Source: Inhella proteolytica (lineage in GTDB: Bacteria; Pseudomonadota; Gammaproteobacteria; Burkholderiales; Burkholderiaceae_C). From it: DNA of 64,000 nt. The stretch covers positions 1 to 64,000 of the forward strand of contig NZ_JAEDAK010000021.1 in NCBI RefSeq assembly GCF_016093275.1, in the 5' to 3' direction. Below are positions 16,941 through 25,018 of the stretch, in pieces (position 1 is the first letter of the stretch; each line of letters begins with the position of its first letter). The notes below the pieces were generated by a model. It was not told the DNA's origin. It searched no databases and saw only the letters and a program-made list of their open reading frames with translations. A program made the position numbers and the translations under genes.

Positions 16941-18350
16941 ATGGTGTCCGACCCCGCGCTTCCCACGGCTCCGGCCGAACTGCCTGCCTGGCTGGCCGCG
17001 CAGCGCAGCGCCTACCGCCAGGCGCCGGAGCGGGCCGCCGAGCTGCTGACGCAGGCGTTGGCCCTGGCCCAGGGCGCGCTGGCCGGCCCTGCGCTGGCGG
17101 TTTGGGCCGGCACCCTGGCTCTGGAACTGCGCAGCCCGCTGCGCGCTGAAGCCCTGCTGGGGGCGGCCCTGGCGCAACCCGGGCTGGCAGATCAGGAACG
17201 GGCTTCGCTCGAATCCCTGGCCGCGCGCGCCGACATCCAGGCGCAGCGCCTGGATGCCGCACGCGAGCGCCTGCAGCGCGCCCTGCTGGCCGCTGAGCCG
17301 GGCAGCCTGGCCCAGGGCCTGGCGCTGGGTGGCAGTGCCCAGCTGGCCTACCGCGAAGGCGCGGCGGCGGCGGCCGTGGTGCAGGCGCGCCAGGCCCTGG
17401 CCCTGCTGGCCGGCCTGGAATGGGAAGGGCCCTGGGTGCAGCTGCATGCCTTGCTGGCCCTGGCGCAGCGCGAGCTGGGCGATGCCGAGGGCCGGCAGGC
17501 CAGCCTGCAGCGTGGCTGCGCACTGGCCCTGGCGCAGCAGCGCTGGGGCGAGGCGGCGCTGCTCACCACCGGTCTCTTCGATCTGGCGCTCGAACAAGGC
17601 CAGCCGCAGCAGGCCGAGCAGGCCCTGCAGCAGGCCAGCGCCTACGCGGCCCGCGAGCCCGGCGGCGCCGAGGCCCCGGGGCATGCGATGGTGGTGTTCA
17701 GCCGCGCGCGCTGGCTGGCGGCCCAAGGCGATTACGCCGCCGCCTGCGCGGGCCTGCGCGAGGCCCTGAGCCAGCAGCGCCACCGGCTCGCCGCCCATGA
17801 TCTGGCGGACCGGCTCAACCAGCTGGCCGATTGGCTGGTGCTGGCGGAACAGCCGACCGAGGCCCTGGCGGCGGCACGCGAGGCCCAGCAGCTCCAGCTC
17901 CTGCACGACGCACGCGCCGGGCGCCGCCATCTGGACCTGCTGCGCCAGCAATCGGACATCGAGCGCGCCGAGCAGGAGCGCGCCGCCAGCGAAACCCGCG
18001 TGCTGGCCCTGGAGCGCCACCACGCCGAGCTGGCCGCCACCCTGGCGCGCCAGCGCGCGCTGCACGACGAGCTGGTGGAGGCGCGCAAGCTGGCCGGCCT
18101 GGGGCAGCTGCTGATCAGCCTGGCGGGCCGGCTGGAGGCCCCCCTGCAGCGCGCCCGCCAGCAGCTTGAAGCCGGGCAGGCCAGCGACGAGGCGCTGCTG
18201 GAATCGGTGCGCCTGGGCGCGGGCGTCAGCCGCCGTGCGCTGCAGCAGGGCCTGCAGCAGACCCTGGCCGGTTGCCAGCACGCGCAGCGCGAGCTTGAGC
18301 AGGCGCTGGCCGAGGTGTCCAACTACCAGAGCCTGCGCGATGAGGTCTGA
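16941..18350 (+). CDS. TPR protein with degenerate kinase phosphoacceptor region
   Basis: The 469-aa protein is mostly TPR-like helical repeats (Ala/Leu/Gln-rich, about residues 10-330) followed by a coiled coil. It ends in a segment (LGQLLISLAGRLEAPLQRAR) that aligns with the phosphoacceptor region of the next gene (LGPLLAGVAHELNTPLGTAL). The His is replaced by Gly (residue 396) and no ATPase domain follows. It therefore looks like a duplicated kinase that lost catalysis, perhaps a dimer partner or sensor. The start is the ATG after the 63-nt gap. It overlaps the kinase gene by 11 nt (ATGAGGTCTGA). Confidence 0.8.
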   Translation: MVSDPALPTAPAELPAWLAAQRSAYRQAPERAAELLTQALALAQGALAGPALAVWAGTLALELRSPLRAEALLGAALAQPGLADQERASLESLAARADIQAQRLDAARERLQRALLAAEPGSLAQGLALGGSAQLAYREGAAAAAVVQARQALALLAGLEWEGPWVQLHALLALAQRELGDAEGRQASLQRGCALALAQQRWGEAALLTTGLFDLALEQGQPQQAEQALQQASAYAAREPGGAEAPGHAMVVFSRARWLAAQGDYAAACAGLREALSQQRHRLAAHDLADRLNQLADWLVLAEQPTEALAAAREAQQLQLLHDARAGRRHLDLLRQQSDIERAEQERAASETRVLALERHHAELAATLARQRALHDELVEARKLAGLGQLLISLAGRLEAPLQRARQQLEAGQASDEALLESVRLGAGVSRRALQQGLQQTLAGCQHAQRELEQALAEVSNYQSLRDEV

Positions 18351-20241
18351 CGCAGCGGGCGCGTCACCCGGCTCGGCGGGCTGGCTGGACGCGCAGCGGG
18401 AGCGCTACCACCAGGCCCCCGAGCACGCGGGCGTGCTGTGGCACGAGCTGCTGCCCACCTTCCTGGCCCTGCCCGAGGACCCGCCGGCGGAATGGCCGGT
18501 GGTGGACTTCGCCCTGCTGCTCTGCCAGCTGGGCTACGAGCGCCGCCAGCTGCCCCTGCTTGAACCCGTGCTGGTGCGCGCCCTGGCCTGGTGCGAGGCC
18601 GGGCGCGAGGCCGAGCTGCTGCCGCGCCTGCTCTGCGTGGCGGCCCGGCTGCAGGTGGTGGCGCAGGAATTCGAGCGCGCGGCCGAGCTGCTGCAGCGTG
18701 CCGGCAGCCTGCTGGCCGCGCAGAGCGTGCCCGACCCGCTGAGCCAGGGCCTGCTGCTCGGCGCCCTGGGCCAGCTGACCCTGCTGCAGGGCGAACCCGA
18801 GCGCGCACTGGGCTATGCCCGCCAGGCCCTGCCCCTGTACCGCGCCATGGGCTACCGCGGGCCCTGGGTGCAGGTGTATGCGGCCCAGGCCATCGCGCTG
18901 CGCAGCCTGGGTCGGCAGGCCGAGCGGCGTGCGGTGCTGCTCGAAGGCATCACGGAATCCTGCGCGCAGCGGCGTTGGAGCGAGGCCGCCAATCTGGCCA
19001 CGGGCCTGATCGACATGGCGCTCGAGCAGGGCGATCTGCCGGCCGCCTGGGCCGCGCTGGAGCAGGGCGAGGCGTTGGCGGCCCAGGCCGACCGGGACCC
19101 GGCCACGCCCTGCCACCGCATCCTGCGCTTCAGCCGGGCGCGCTGCCTGGCGCAGGCCGGCCAGGCCGAGGCCGCCTGTGCGCTGGTCGAGCCGGTGCTG
19201 GACGACGCGCTGCGCTTCGGCGGCCCGACCGAGCTGCTGCGCCGCCTGGACGATCTGGCCGATTGGCAGGCGCAAGCGGGCCGCGCCGCCGCCGCCCTGG
19301 CCCACAGCCGGCGCGCGCACGCGATGCGCCTGCACATGGCGCGCGAGGCGCAGGAGCGCAGCGGCTTGGCCCTGCGCCAGCAAGTGGAGCTGGAGCACAC
19401 CGAGCGCGAGCGCCACTGGCACCGCCAGCGCGCCGACGAGGCCGCGCGCCAGAGCACCGCCCTGCAGGAAGCGCTGGACCAGCTGCAGGCGTTGCAGGAG
19501 GAGCTGGCCCGCTACAGCCGTGCTGCCAGCCTGGGCCCGCTGCTGGCCGGCGTGGCCCATGAGCTCAACACGCCGCTGGGCACGGCGCTCACCGCCCTTT
19601 CGCACGCCGGCATGCTGGCGCAGGAGCTGATGGCCTGGATCGAGGCCGAGCGCCTGCAGCGGCCGCGCCTGCTGGCGCGCCTGGGCGAGCTGGCCGAGGC
19701 CCAGGCCCTGGCCCGGCGCGGCCTGGAGCGCGCGTTGGCCCTGACGGCCAGCTACCGGCCGGCCCGCCACGACGGCGCCGCCGGCGCGCCCCTGGCCGCG
19801 CTGGTGGAGCGGGCCTGGGCGCGCGCGCTTTCACCCACCAGCTGCCTGCGCCTGCAGCTGCAGGACGGCGTGGGCGCGCCGCTGTGGCCCGGCCAGGCGC
19901 TGGAGGAGGTGCTGGTGCAGCTGTTCCAGAACGTCGAGCGCCATGCCTATGCGCCCGGTGAGCCCGGCCTGGTGCGCGTGCAGGCCGCGGCCCAGCCCAC
20001 CGCCCATGCCTTGCTGGCGGTCGAGGACCTGGGCTGCGGCATCGCCCCCGATCTGTTGCCCCATGTGTTCGAGCCCTACGTCAGCACCCAGTTCGGGCGC
20101 GGCCGCAGCGGTCTGGGCCTCTTCATCGCCGAGGCCGCCGTGCGCCAGCAGCTGGGTGGGCGCTTGCGCGTGCACAGCCGGCCGGGGCAGGGCACGCGCT
20201 TCGAGATCGAGTGCCCGCTCGGCCCGGCGTTCGACGGCTGA
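18340..20241 (+). CDS. Sensor histidine kinase with N-terminal TPR domain
   Basis: The 633-aa protein has TPR-like repeats at about residues 20-340, a coiled coil, then a phosphoacceptor box AGVAHELNTPLGTAL with His407. The ATPase domain has an N box LFQNVERHAY, a G1 box DLGCGIAPDLLPHVFEPY and a G2 box GRSGLGLFIAEA. There is no transmembrane segment, so sensing is cytosolic, probably through the TPR domain. No response regulator is adjacent. The preceding gene is a degenerate paralogue of its first two-thirds. The start overlapping the upstream stop was chosen because earlier in-frame codons are a shadow of that gene. Confidence 0.9.
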   Translation: MRSDAAGASPGSAGWLDAQRERYHQAPEHAGVLWHELLPTFLALPEDPPAEWPVVDFALLLCQLGYERRQLPLLEPVLVRALAWCEAGREAELLPRLLCVAARLQVVAQEFERAAELLQRAGSLLAAQSVPDPLSQGLLLGALGQLTLLQGEPERALGYARQALPLYRAMGYRGPWVQVYAAQAIALRSLGRQAERRAVLLEGITESCAQRRWSEAANLATGLIDMALEQGDLPAAWAALEQGEALAAQADRDPATPCHRILRFSRARCLAQAGQAEAACALVEPVLDDALRFGGPTELLRRLDDLADWQAQAGRAAAALAHSRRAHAMRLHMAREAQERSGLALRQQVELEHTERERHWHRQRADEAARQSTALQEALDQLQALQEELARYSRAASLGPLLAGVAHELNTPLGTALTALSHAGMLAQELMAWIEAERLQRPRLLARLGELAEAQALARRGLERALALTASYRPARHDGAAGAPLAALVERAWARALSPTSCLRLQLQDGVGAPLWPGQALEEVLVQLFQNVERHAYAPGEPGLVRVQAAAQPTAHALLAVEDLGCGIAPDLLPHVFEPYVSTQFGRGRSGLGLFIAEAAVRQQLGGRLRVHSRPGQGTRFEIECPLGPAFDG

Positions 20242-21579
20242 TCAGGCGCTCGCCAAGGCCTTGTGCAGCGCCGCCTGGTTCAGCCAGGCGCGCAGGCGCA
20301 GGCGGATGCCTTCCTGCTCGGCCGCCAGCGCCGCGTTGCGGGCCTGCAGCCAGTCGGCACGGGCAATCGCGCCCACCTCGAAGCGCAGCTGGGCCAGCTG
20401 GGCGGTGCGGCGCGCTTCCTGCAGGCGTGCGGCATTGGCTTGTTCCTGCGCCTGCAGCTCGCGCTCCTCGGCGGCCAGGCCTTCCACCTCCACCAGGGCC
20501 TGGTGCAGACTGTCGCGCAGGGCCAGGGCGCTGCTCTCCACCTCGGTCAGTGCGCCCTGGCGCTGCAGCTCCAGGCGGCGCCAGTCCACCAGCGGCACCA
20601 CCAGGTTCGCGGCCAGGCTGCCCAGCGGGTTGCGCAGCCAGTCGCCGGCGTCGCGGCCGCCGGTGCCCAGGCCCAGGGTGAAGCTCAGGCGCGGGTAGCG
20701 CGCGGCTTCGCTGCTGCGCTGGCGGGCCAGTGCGGCGTCCACGGCCAGGCGGGCGCGCTGCACGTCCGGGCGGCGGGCCAGGGCCTGTTCGGGGGCTGGC
20801 GGCAGCCAGTGCGGGGGCGCGGCGTCGGGCAGGCGGGCGGTGGCGGGCAGGGCGGGCTCGGTCTGGTCGAGCAGCAGGCCCAGGGCCAGGCGGTGCTGGC
20901 TGCGTTCGCGCTCCAGCTGAGCCAGGCGCGAGCGCAGGCCCTGCAGGGTGGCGGCGTTCTTGTCCACCTCGATGGGCAGCAGCTTGCCTTCGCGCACGCG
21001 CTGGCGCGTCAGCTCCACCACCTGCTCGGCGCCCTGCAGCTGCTCTGCAATCAGGGGCTCTTCGAGTGCCAGCGCGGCCAGGCTCCAGTAGCGCTCGGCC
21101 ACCTGGGCGCGGATCAGCAGCTTGGCGGCGGCGATGTCGGTGCGCGCGGCTTCCGCATCGGCCAGCTGGGCCAGCTCGGCCTGGGCCAGGCGTTGCCAGA
21201 GGTCCAGCTCGTAGCCCAGGCCGGCACTCAGGCCGTGGCTGCGCGTGGTGGGGCCTTGCTCGACGAGGCGCGAGCGCGAGGCGTCCAGGCTCAGGCTGGG
21301 CGTGGGCTGGCGGTCCAGGCCTGCTACTTGCGTCTGCAGCTCGGCGCGGCGCCAGCGCAGCACGGCCTGGGCGATGTCGCGGTTGGCGGCCAGGGCCTGC
21401 TGCTGCAGCTGGGCCAGCGCGGGGTCGATCAGGCCGGCCCAGTCCGCCGGCGCGGCCTGGCCCTCGAACTGCTGCCATGCCGCCGGCATCGCGGTGCTGG
21501 CCTGCGGGGCGGCGGGCGGGGTGATGCTGCAGGCGCTGAGAGCCAGCGCCGCAGCCACTGCGATCAAGTGCTTGTTCAT
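20242..21579 (-). CDS. Outer-membrane efflux lipoprotein (TolC/NodT-type)
   Basis: The 445-aa protein starts MNKHLIAVAAALALSACSIT, a lipoprotein signal with Cys17. It contains the two-fold repeated helical pattern of outer-membrane factors (GRPDVQRARLAVDAALARQR-like and SFTLGLGTGG segments). It forms the outer-membrane channel for the adjacent MacA/MacB-type pump, 4 nt from macB in the same leftward operon. Upstream in-frame codons overlap macB and were not used. The gene ends base-to-base with the convergent kinase gene, leaving no room for a terminator. Confidence 0.93.
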   Translation of the reverse strand: MNKHLIAVAAALALSACSITPPAAPQASTAMPAAWQQFEGQAAPADWAGLIDPALAQLQQQALAANRDIAQAVLRWRRAELQTQVAGLDRQPTPSLSLDASRSRLVEQGPTTRSHGLSAGLGYELDLWQRLAQAELAQLADAEAARTDIAAAKLLIRAQVAERYWSLAALALEEPLIAEQLQGAEQVVELTRQRVREGKLLPIEVDKNAATLQGLRSRLAQLERERSQHRLALGLLLDQTEPALPATARLPDAAPPHWLPPAPEQALARRPDVQRARLAVDAALARQRSSEAARYPRLSFTLGLGTGGRDAGDWLRNPLGSLAANLVVPLVDWRRLELQRQGALTEVESSALALRDSLHQALVEVEGLAAEERELQAQEQANAARLQEARRTAQLAQLRFEVGAIARADWLQARNAALAAEQEGIRLRLRAWLNQAALHKALASA

Positions 21580-21583
21580 GTTC

Positions 21584-23674
21584 TTACTCCCGGGCCAGGG
21601 CGTCGACGGGGGACAGGGCGGCGGCGCGGCGCGCCGGCAAGGTGCCAAAGATCAGGCCGACCAGGCTGGAGACCGCGAAGGCCACGCCCAGCGCCGCCCA
21701 GCTCACCTCCACCTTCAGGTCGCTCTGCGCGGCGTTGATGCCCTGCGCGCCCAGCCAGCTCAAGAGCACGCCCACCAGGCCGCCCAGGCAGCACAGCAGC
21801 ACGGCCTCGACGAGGAACTGCAGGCGCACGTCGCGCTGGCGTGCACCCACCGCCATGCGGATGCCGATCTCGCGGGTGCGCTCGCTCACCGACACCAGCA
21901 TGATGTTCATCACGCCCACGCCGCCCACCAGCAGGGAGATGGCGCCCACGCCGGCAAACAGCAGCGCCATCGCGCCGGTGACCTGCTGGAACTTCTGGAA
22001 CTCTTCTTCCGCGCTCCAGGTGCCGAAGTCCTGCGCGCCGTGCAGGGCCCGCATGCGGTACTCGATATGGCGCAGCACCTCGGCCGGCGGCACCGTGAAG
22101 TCGAGCAACACATTGAACTGGTCGGCATCGGTGCGCAGGTCCAGCTTGCGGGCGAAGGCGGTGTGCGGCACGAACACCTGGCCCAGCCAGGAGCCGAAGT
22201 TCACCAGGCCGCCGGTGTCGGGCTTGACGACGCCGATGATGGTGACGGGCAGGGCCACGCCCACCGCGGGCGGCGCCATCGGCCCGCCCTGGGCCACGCT
22301 GGCCATCGGGTCGCCGCCCATGCCGGCCATGGGGTTGATGAGCAGGGTGCGGCCCACCGGGTTCTCGCCCGGCTTGAAGAGGTTGTTGCGCGCCTTCTCG
22401 TCGATCAGCGCCACCTGGGCGGCGCTGTTGAAGTCGTGCGGCTGGAAGACGCGGCCGGCGTCGAGCTTGAGCTTGCGCATCGCCAGGGTGTCGGCCTCGG
22501 CGCCGAGCACGGTGACCATGCTGTCGCGCGCGCCGTGGCGGGCCGTCATCTGCGCCTCGCGCTCGGTGGTGACGGCCTTGACGCCGGCCAGCGCGCGGAT
22601 GGAGGCCATGTCCGACGCCGTGAAGGCCTTGGCCTGCTGGCCCGGCGGCAGATTGGGGTTGCCGCGCCAGACCATGATGCGGCCGGACATGAAGCCGCTG
22701 ACGTCCTTCTCGATGCTGCCGCGCGCGGCGGTGGTGAGCGCCAGGATGGACACCACGGCGGCGATGCCGATGCTGATGCCCAGCATGGAGAGCGCGGTGC
22801 GCAGGCGGTTGCCCTTGAGCGACTGCACGCCCGAGGCAAAGGCCTCGCGCCACTGCGCCTGCAGGCGCCGCCACCAGCTGGCCGGCGGCAGCGGCTGGCT
22901 GTCCTCGGTCTGCGGCGGCTGGTGCGTGGCGGGGGTGCCGTTGTCGCGGATGACCTTGCCGTCCTTCAGCTCGATGACGCGGCGCGCATGCGCGGCGACC
23001 TGGTGGTCGTGCGTGACGAGGATGATGGTGTGGCCGCGCTCGTTGAGCTCGCGCAGCAGCTTCAGCATCTCGGCGCCGGAGGCGGAGTCGAGCGCGCCGG
23101 TGGGCTCGTCGGCCAGGATGATCTGGCCGCCGTTCATCAGCGAGCGGGCGATGGAGACGCGCTGCTGCTGGCCACCGCTGAGCTCGTTGGGCTTGTGGTG
23201 CAGGCGCTCGCCCAGGCCCAGGCGCTCCAGCAGGGCCTGCGCGCGGCTGCTGCGCTCGGCCTGGCTGGCGCCGGCATACACGGCGGGCAGCGCGGCGTTG
23301 GCGCGCGCATCCAGGTGCGGCAGCAAGTGGTAGCGCTGGAAGATGAAGCCGAAGCGCTCGCGCCGCAGCGCGGCCAGCTCATCCGGGCCGAAGTGGCTGG
23401 CGTCCTGGCCGTCGATGAGGAACTGGCCCTCGGTCGGGTTGTCCAGGCAGCCCAGCACGTTCATCAGCGTGCTCTTGCCCGAACCGGACTGGCCGATCAC
23501 GGCGACGAACTCGCCGGCTTCGATGGCCAGGCTCACGCCGTCGAGCGCGCGCACCTCGATGTCGCCCAGCTTGTAGTGGCGGCCGATGGCGCGCAGCTCG
23601 ATCAGCGGCGGGGCCGTGCGGCGGCTGTGCTCCGGCGCGTGCGCGGCGGAAGGCACCAGGAGATCGCGTGCCAT
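21584..23674 (-). CDS. macB: MacB-type ABC transporter (fused ATPase-permease)
   Basis: This 696-aa protein is a single-chain MacB. The N-terminal ATPase has Walker A GQSGSGKST at residues 61-69, signature LSGGQQQR at 165-172 and Walker B IILADEP at 185-191. A first transmembrane helix follows around residue 305 (LGISIGIAAVVSILALTTAA), then a large periplasmic domain. Three C-terminal helices include GAISLLVGGVGVMNIMLVSV with the ERTREIGIRMAVGA motif. Known MacB proteins power export of macrolides, peptides or lipid-linked compounds through MacA and a TolC-type channel. It has an 11-residue-longer N-terminus than usual, with no effect on the domains. Confidence 0.95.
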   Translation of the reverse strand: MARDLLVPSAAHAPEHSRRTAPPLIELRAIGRHYKLGDIEVRALDGVSLAIEAGEFVAVIGQSGSGKSTLMNVLGCLDNPTEGQFLIDGQDASHFGPDELAALRRERFGFIFQRYHLLPHLDARANAALPAVYAGASQAERSSRAQALLERLGLGERLHHKPNELSGGQQQRVSIARSLMNGGQIILADEPTGALDSASGAEMLKLLRELNERGHTIILVTHDHQVAAHARRVIELKDGKVIRDNGTPATHQPPQTEDSQPLPPASWWRRLQAQWREAFASGVQSLKGNRLRTALSMLGISIGIAAVVSILALTTAARGSIEKDVSGFMSGRIMVWRGNPNLPPGQQAKAFTASDMASIRALAGVKAVTTEREAQMTARHGARDSMVTVLGAEADTLAMRKLKLDAGRVFQPHDFNSAAQVALIDEKARNNLFKPGENPVGRTLLINPMAGMGGDPMASVAQGGPMAPPAVGVALPVTIIGVVKPDTGGLVNFGSWLGQVFVPHTAFARKLDLRTDADQFNVLLDFTVPPAEVLRHIEYRMRALHGAQDFGTWSAEEEFQKFQQVTGAMALLFAGVGAISLLVGGVGVMNIMLVSVSERTREIGIRMAVGARQRDVRLQFLVEAVLLCCLGGLVGVLLSWLGAQGINAAQSDLKVEVSWAALGVAFAVSSLVGLIFGTLPARRAAALSPVDALARE

Positions 23675-23675
23675 A

Positions 23676-24884
23676 TCAGCTCTTGGCAGCGGCCGAGGCG
23701 GCGGCGGAAGCGGCCGATTCCGGCGGCGGCGGGGCCAGCAGCACCTTCTCGCCCAGCTTCAGGCCGTCAAGCACCTGCACGCGGCCGCCATCCTGCAGGC
23801 CGGTGCGGATCTTGCGCTCCTTGTGCGGGGGGGCTTTCTTGGCGTCCTTGCCCTCCTTCGCCGGGGCTTCCAGCACCTGCACGGCAAAGCGGCCCTCGTC
23901 GTCACGCGCGCCGAGAGCCACCACGGGAATGGCCAGCACCTGCTTGGCGCTGCCGGTCTCGATGTTGACCTGCACCGTCATGTCCGACAGCAGCTTGCGC
24001 TCCTTGTTCGGCACTTCGAACAGCACGTTGTAGAAGACGGCGTTGCCGGCGCGCTCGGGCACCGGCTGGATGACGCGCACCGTGCCTTCGAAGCGCTGGG
24101 CCTCGCCGGAGAGGGTGACGAAGCGCGCTTTCTGGCCCACCTTGACGCTGCCGATGTCGGCCTCCGGCACGCGGGTGCGCACGGTGATCTCGTCCATGTT
24201 CGCCAGCGTCACCATCACCGGGGTGATCTGGATGGCGATGACGGTCTGACCTTCCTGCACCGGCAGGTTCACCACCGTGCCGTCCATCGGCGCGGTGATG
24301 GAGGTGTGGCCCAGCGAGAGGCGGCGCTTGTCCAGTTCCGCCTGCAAGCGCTTGAGGCTGGCGGTCTGGCCGCGCAGGTCGGCCTCCAGCTTGGTCAGCT
24401 CCACTTCTGCGCGCTCGGCCTCGGTGGCGGCGGTGGCCTCGCCCTTGAGCAGGCGGCGCTGGCGCTCCACCTCGGCGCGCGTGAGCTTCAGATCGGCCTG
24501 GCGCGCCTCGATCAGCGCGGCCTGCTGGGCCACGGCGGCTTCGGCCTGCGCCACCTCGCTGCGCGCCAGCTCGGGGTCCAGGCTGACGAGCAGATCGCCC
24601 TTCTTCACTTGCTGGCCGAGCTGCACATGGATCTTCTGCACCTGGCCGCTGACCTGCGCGCCCACATCCACCTTCACGCGCGGCTGCAGCACGCCGGCCG
24701 CCTGCACGGTCTGGGTGATGTCGGCCAGCGCGGCGGCGCCGCTGGGCGGCGGCTCGGGCGGTGCGGGCGGGTTGAGCGTGCGGTAGCCGGCATAGGCCCC
24801 GCCGGCCATCAGCACCAGGGCGATGCGCACCGGCCAGGTCTTGAGGGAGAGGCGCTGGCGCCAGGTCTTGGTCTGAGTGGCCAT
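23676..24884 (-). CDS. macA: MacA-like periplasmic adaptor subunit
   Basis: The 402-aa membrane-fusion protein has an N-terminal anchor helix at about residues 17-35. Its lipoyl halves are GAQVSGQVQKIHVQLGQQVK and later SITAPMDGTVVNLPVQEGQT, flanking a long coiled-coil hairpin (about residues 95-185), then beta-barrel domains. This is the MacA/HlyD-family adaptor that joins MacB to the outer-membrane factor. It is the first gene of the three-gene operon, one base from macB. The start MATQTKTWRQRL fits the family; a longer in-frame start gives an unlikely Pro/Ser-rich leader. A Pro/Ala/Glu/Ser-rich tail ends the protein. Confidence 0.93.
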   Translation of the reverse strand: MATQTKTWRQRLSLKTWPVRIALVLMAGGAYAGYRTLNPPAPPEPPPSGAAALADITQTVQAAGVLQPRVKVDVGAQVSGQVQKIHVQLGQQVKKGDLLVSLDPELARSEVAQAEAAVAQQAALIEARQADLKLTRAEVERQRRLLKGEATAATEAERAEVELTKLEADLRGQTASLKRLQAELDKRRLSLGHTSITAPMDGTVVNLPVQEGQTVIAIQITPVMVTLANMDEITVRTRVPEADIGSVKVGQKARFVTLSGEAQRFEGTVRVIQPVPERAGNAVFYNVLFEVPNKERKLLSDMTVQVNIETGSAKQVLAIPVVALGARDDEGRFAVQVLEAPAKEGKDAKKAPPHKERKIRTGLQDGGRVQVLDGLKLGEKVLLAPPPPESAASAAASAAAKS

Positions 24885-25018
24885 GGGGTGAGAGCAGAAG
24901 GGTGATGGACAGCGGGGGCGGAATGTAGTGAGGCCGCCGCCGCTCTTCGCAGGGAAACGGACAGGATGCAGCAAGGCCGGCACGGACTGCGCCCATGCTC
25001 GACCAAGCGTGGCAGGGC

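Noticed and set aside
16383-18281. A 632-codon minus-strand frame opposite the TPR protein
   Set aside because: Gln/Leu/Gly-rich shadow of the TPR repeats on the other strand, with no start signal or domain.
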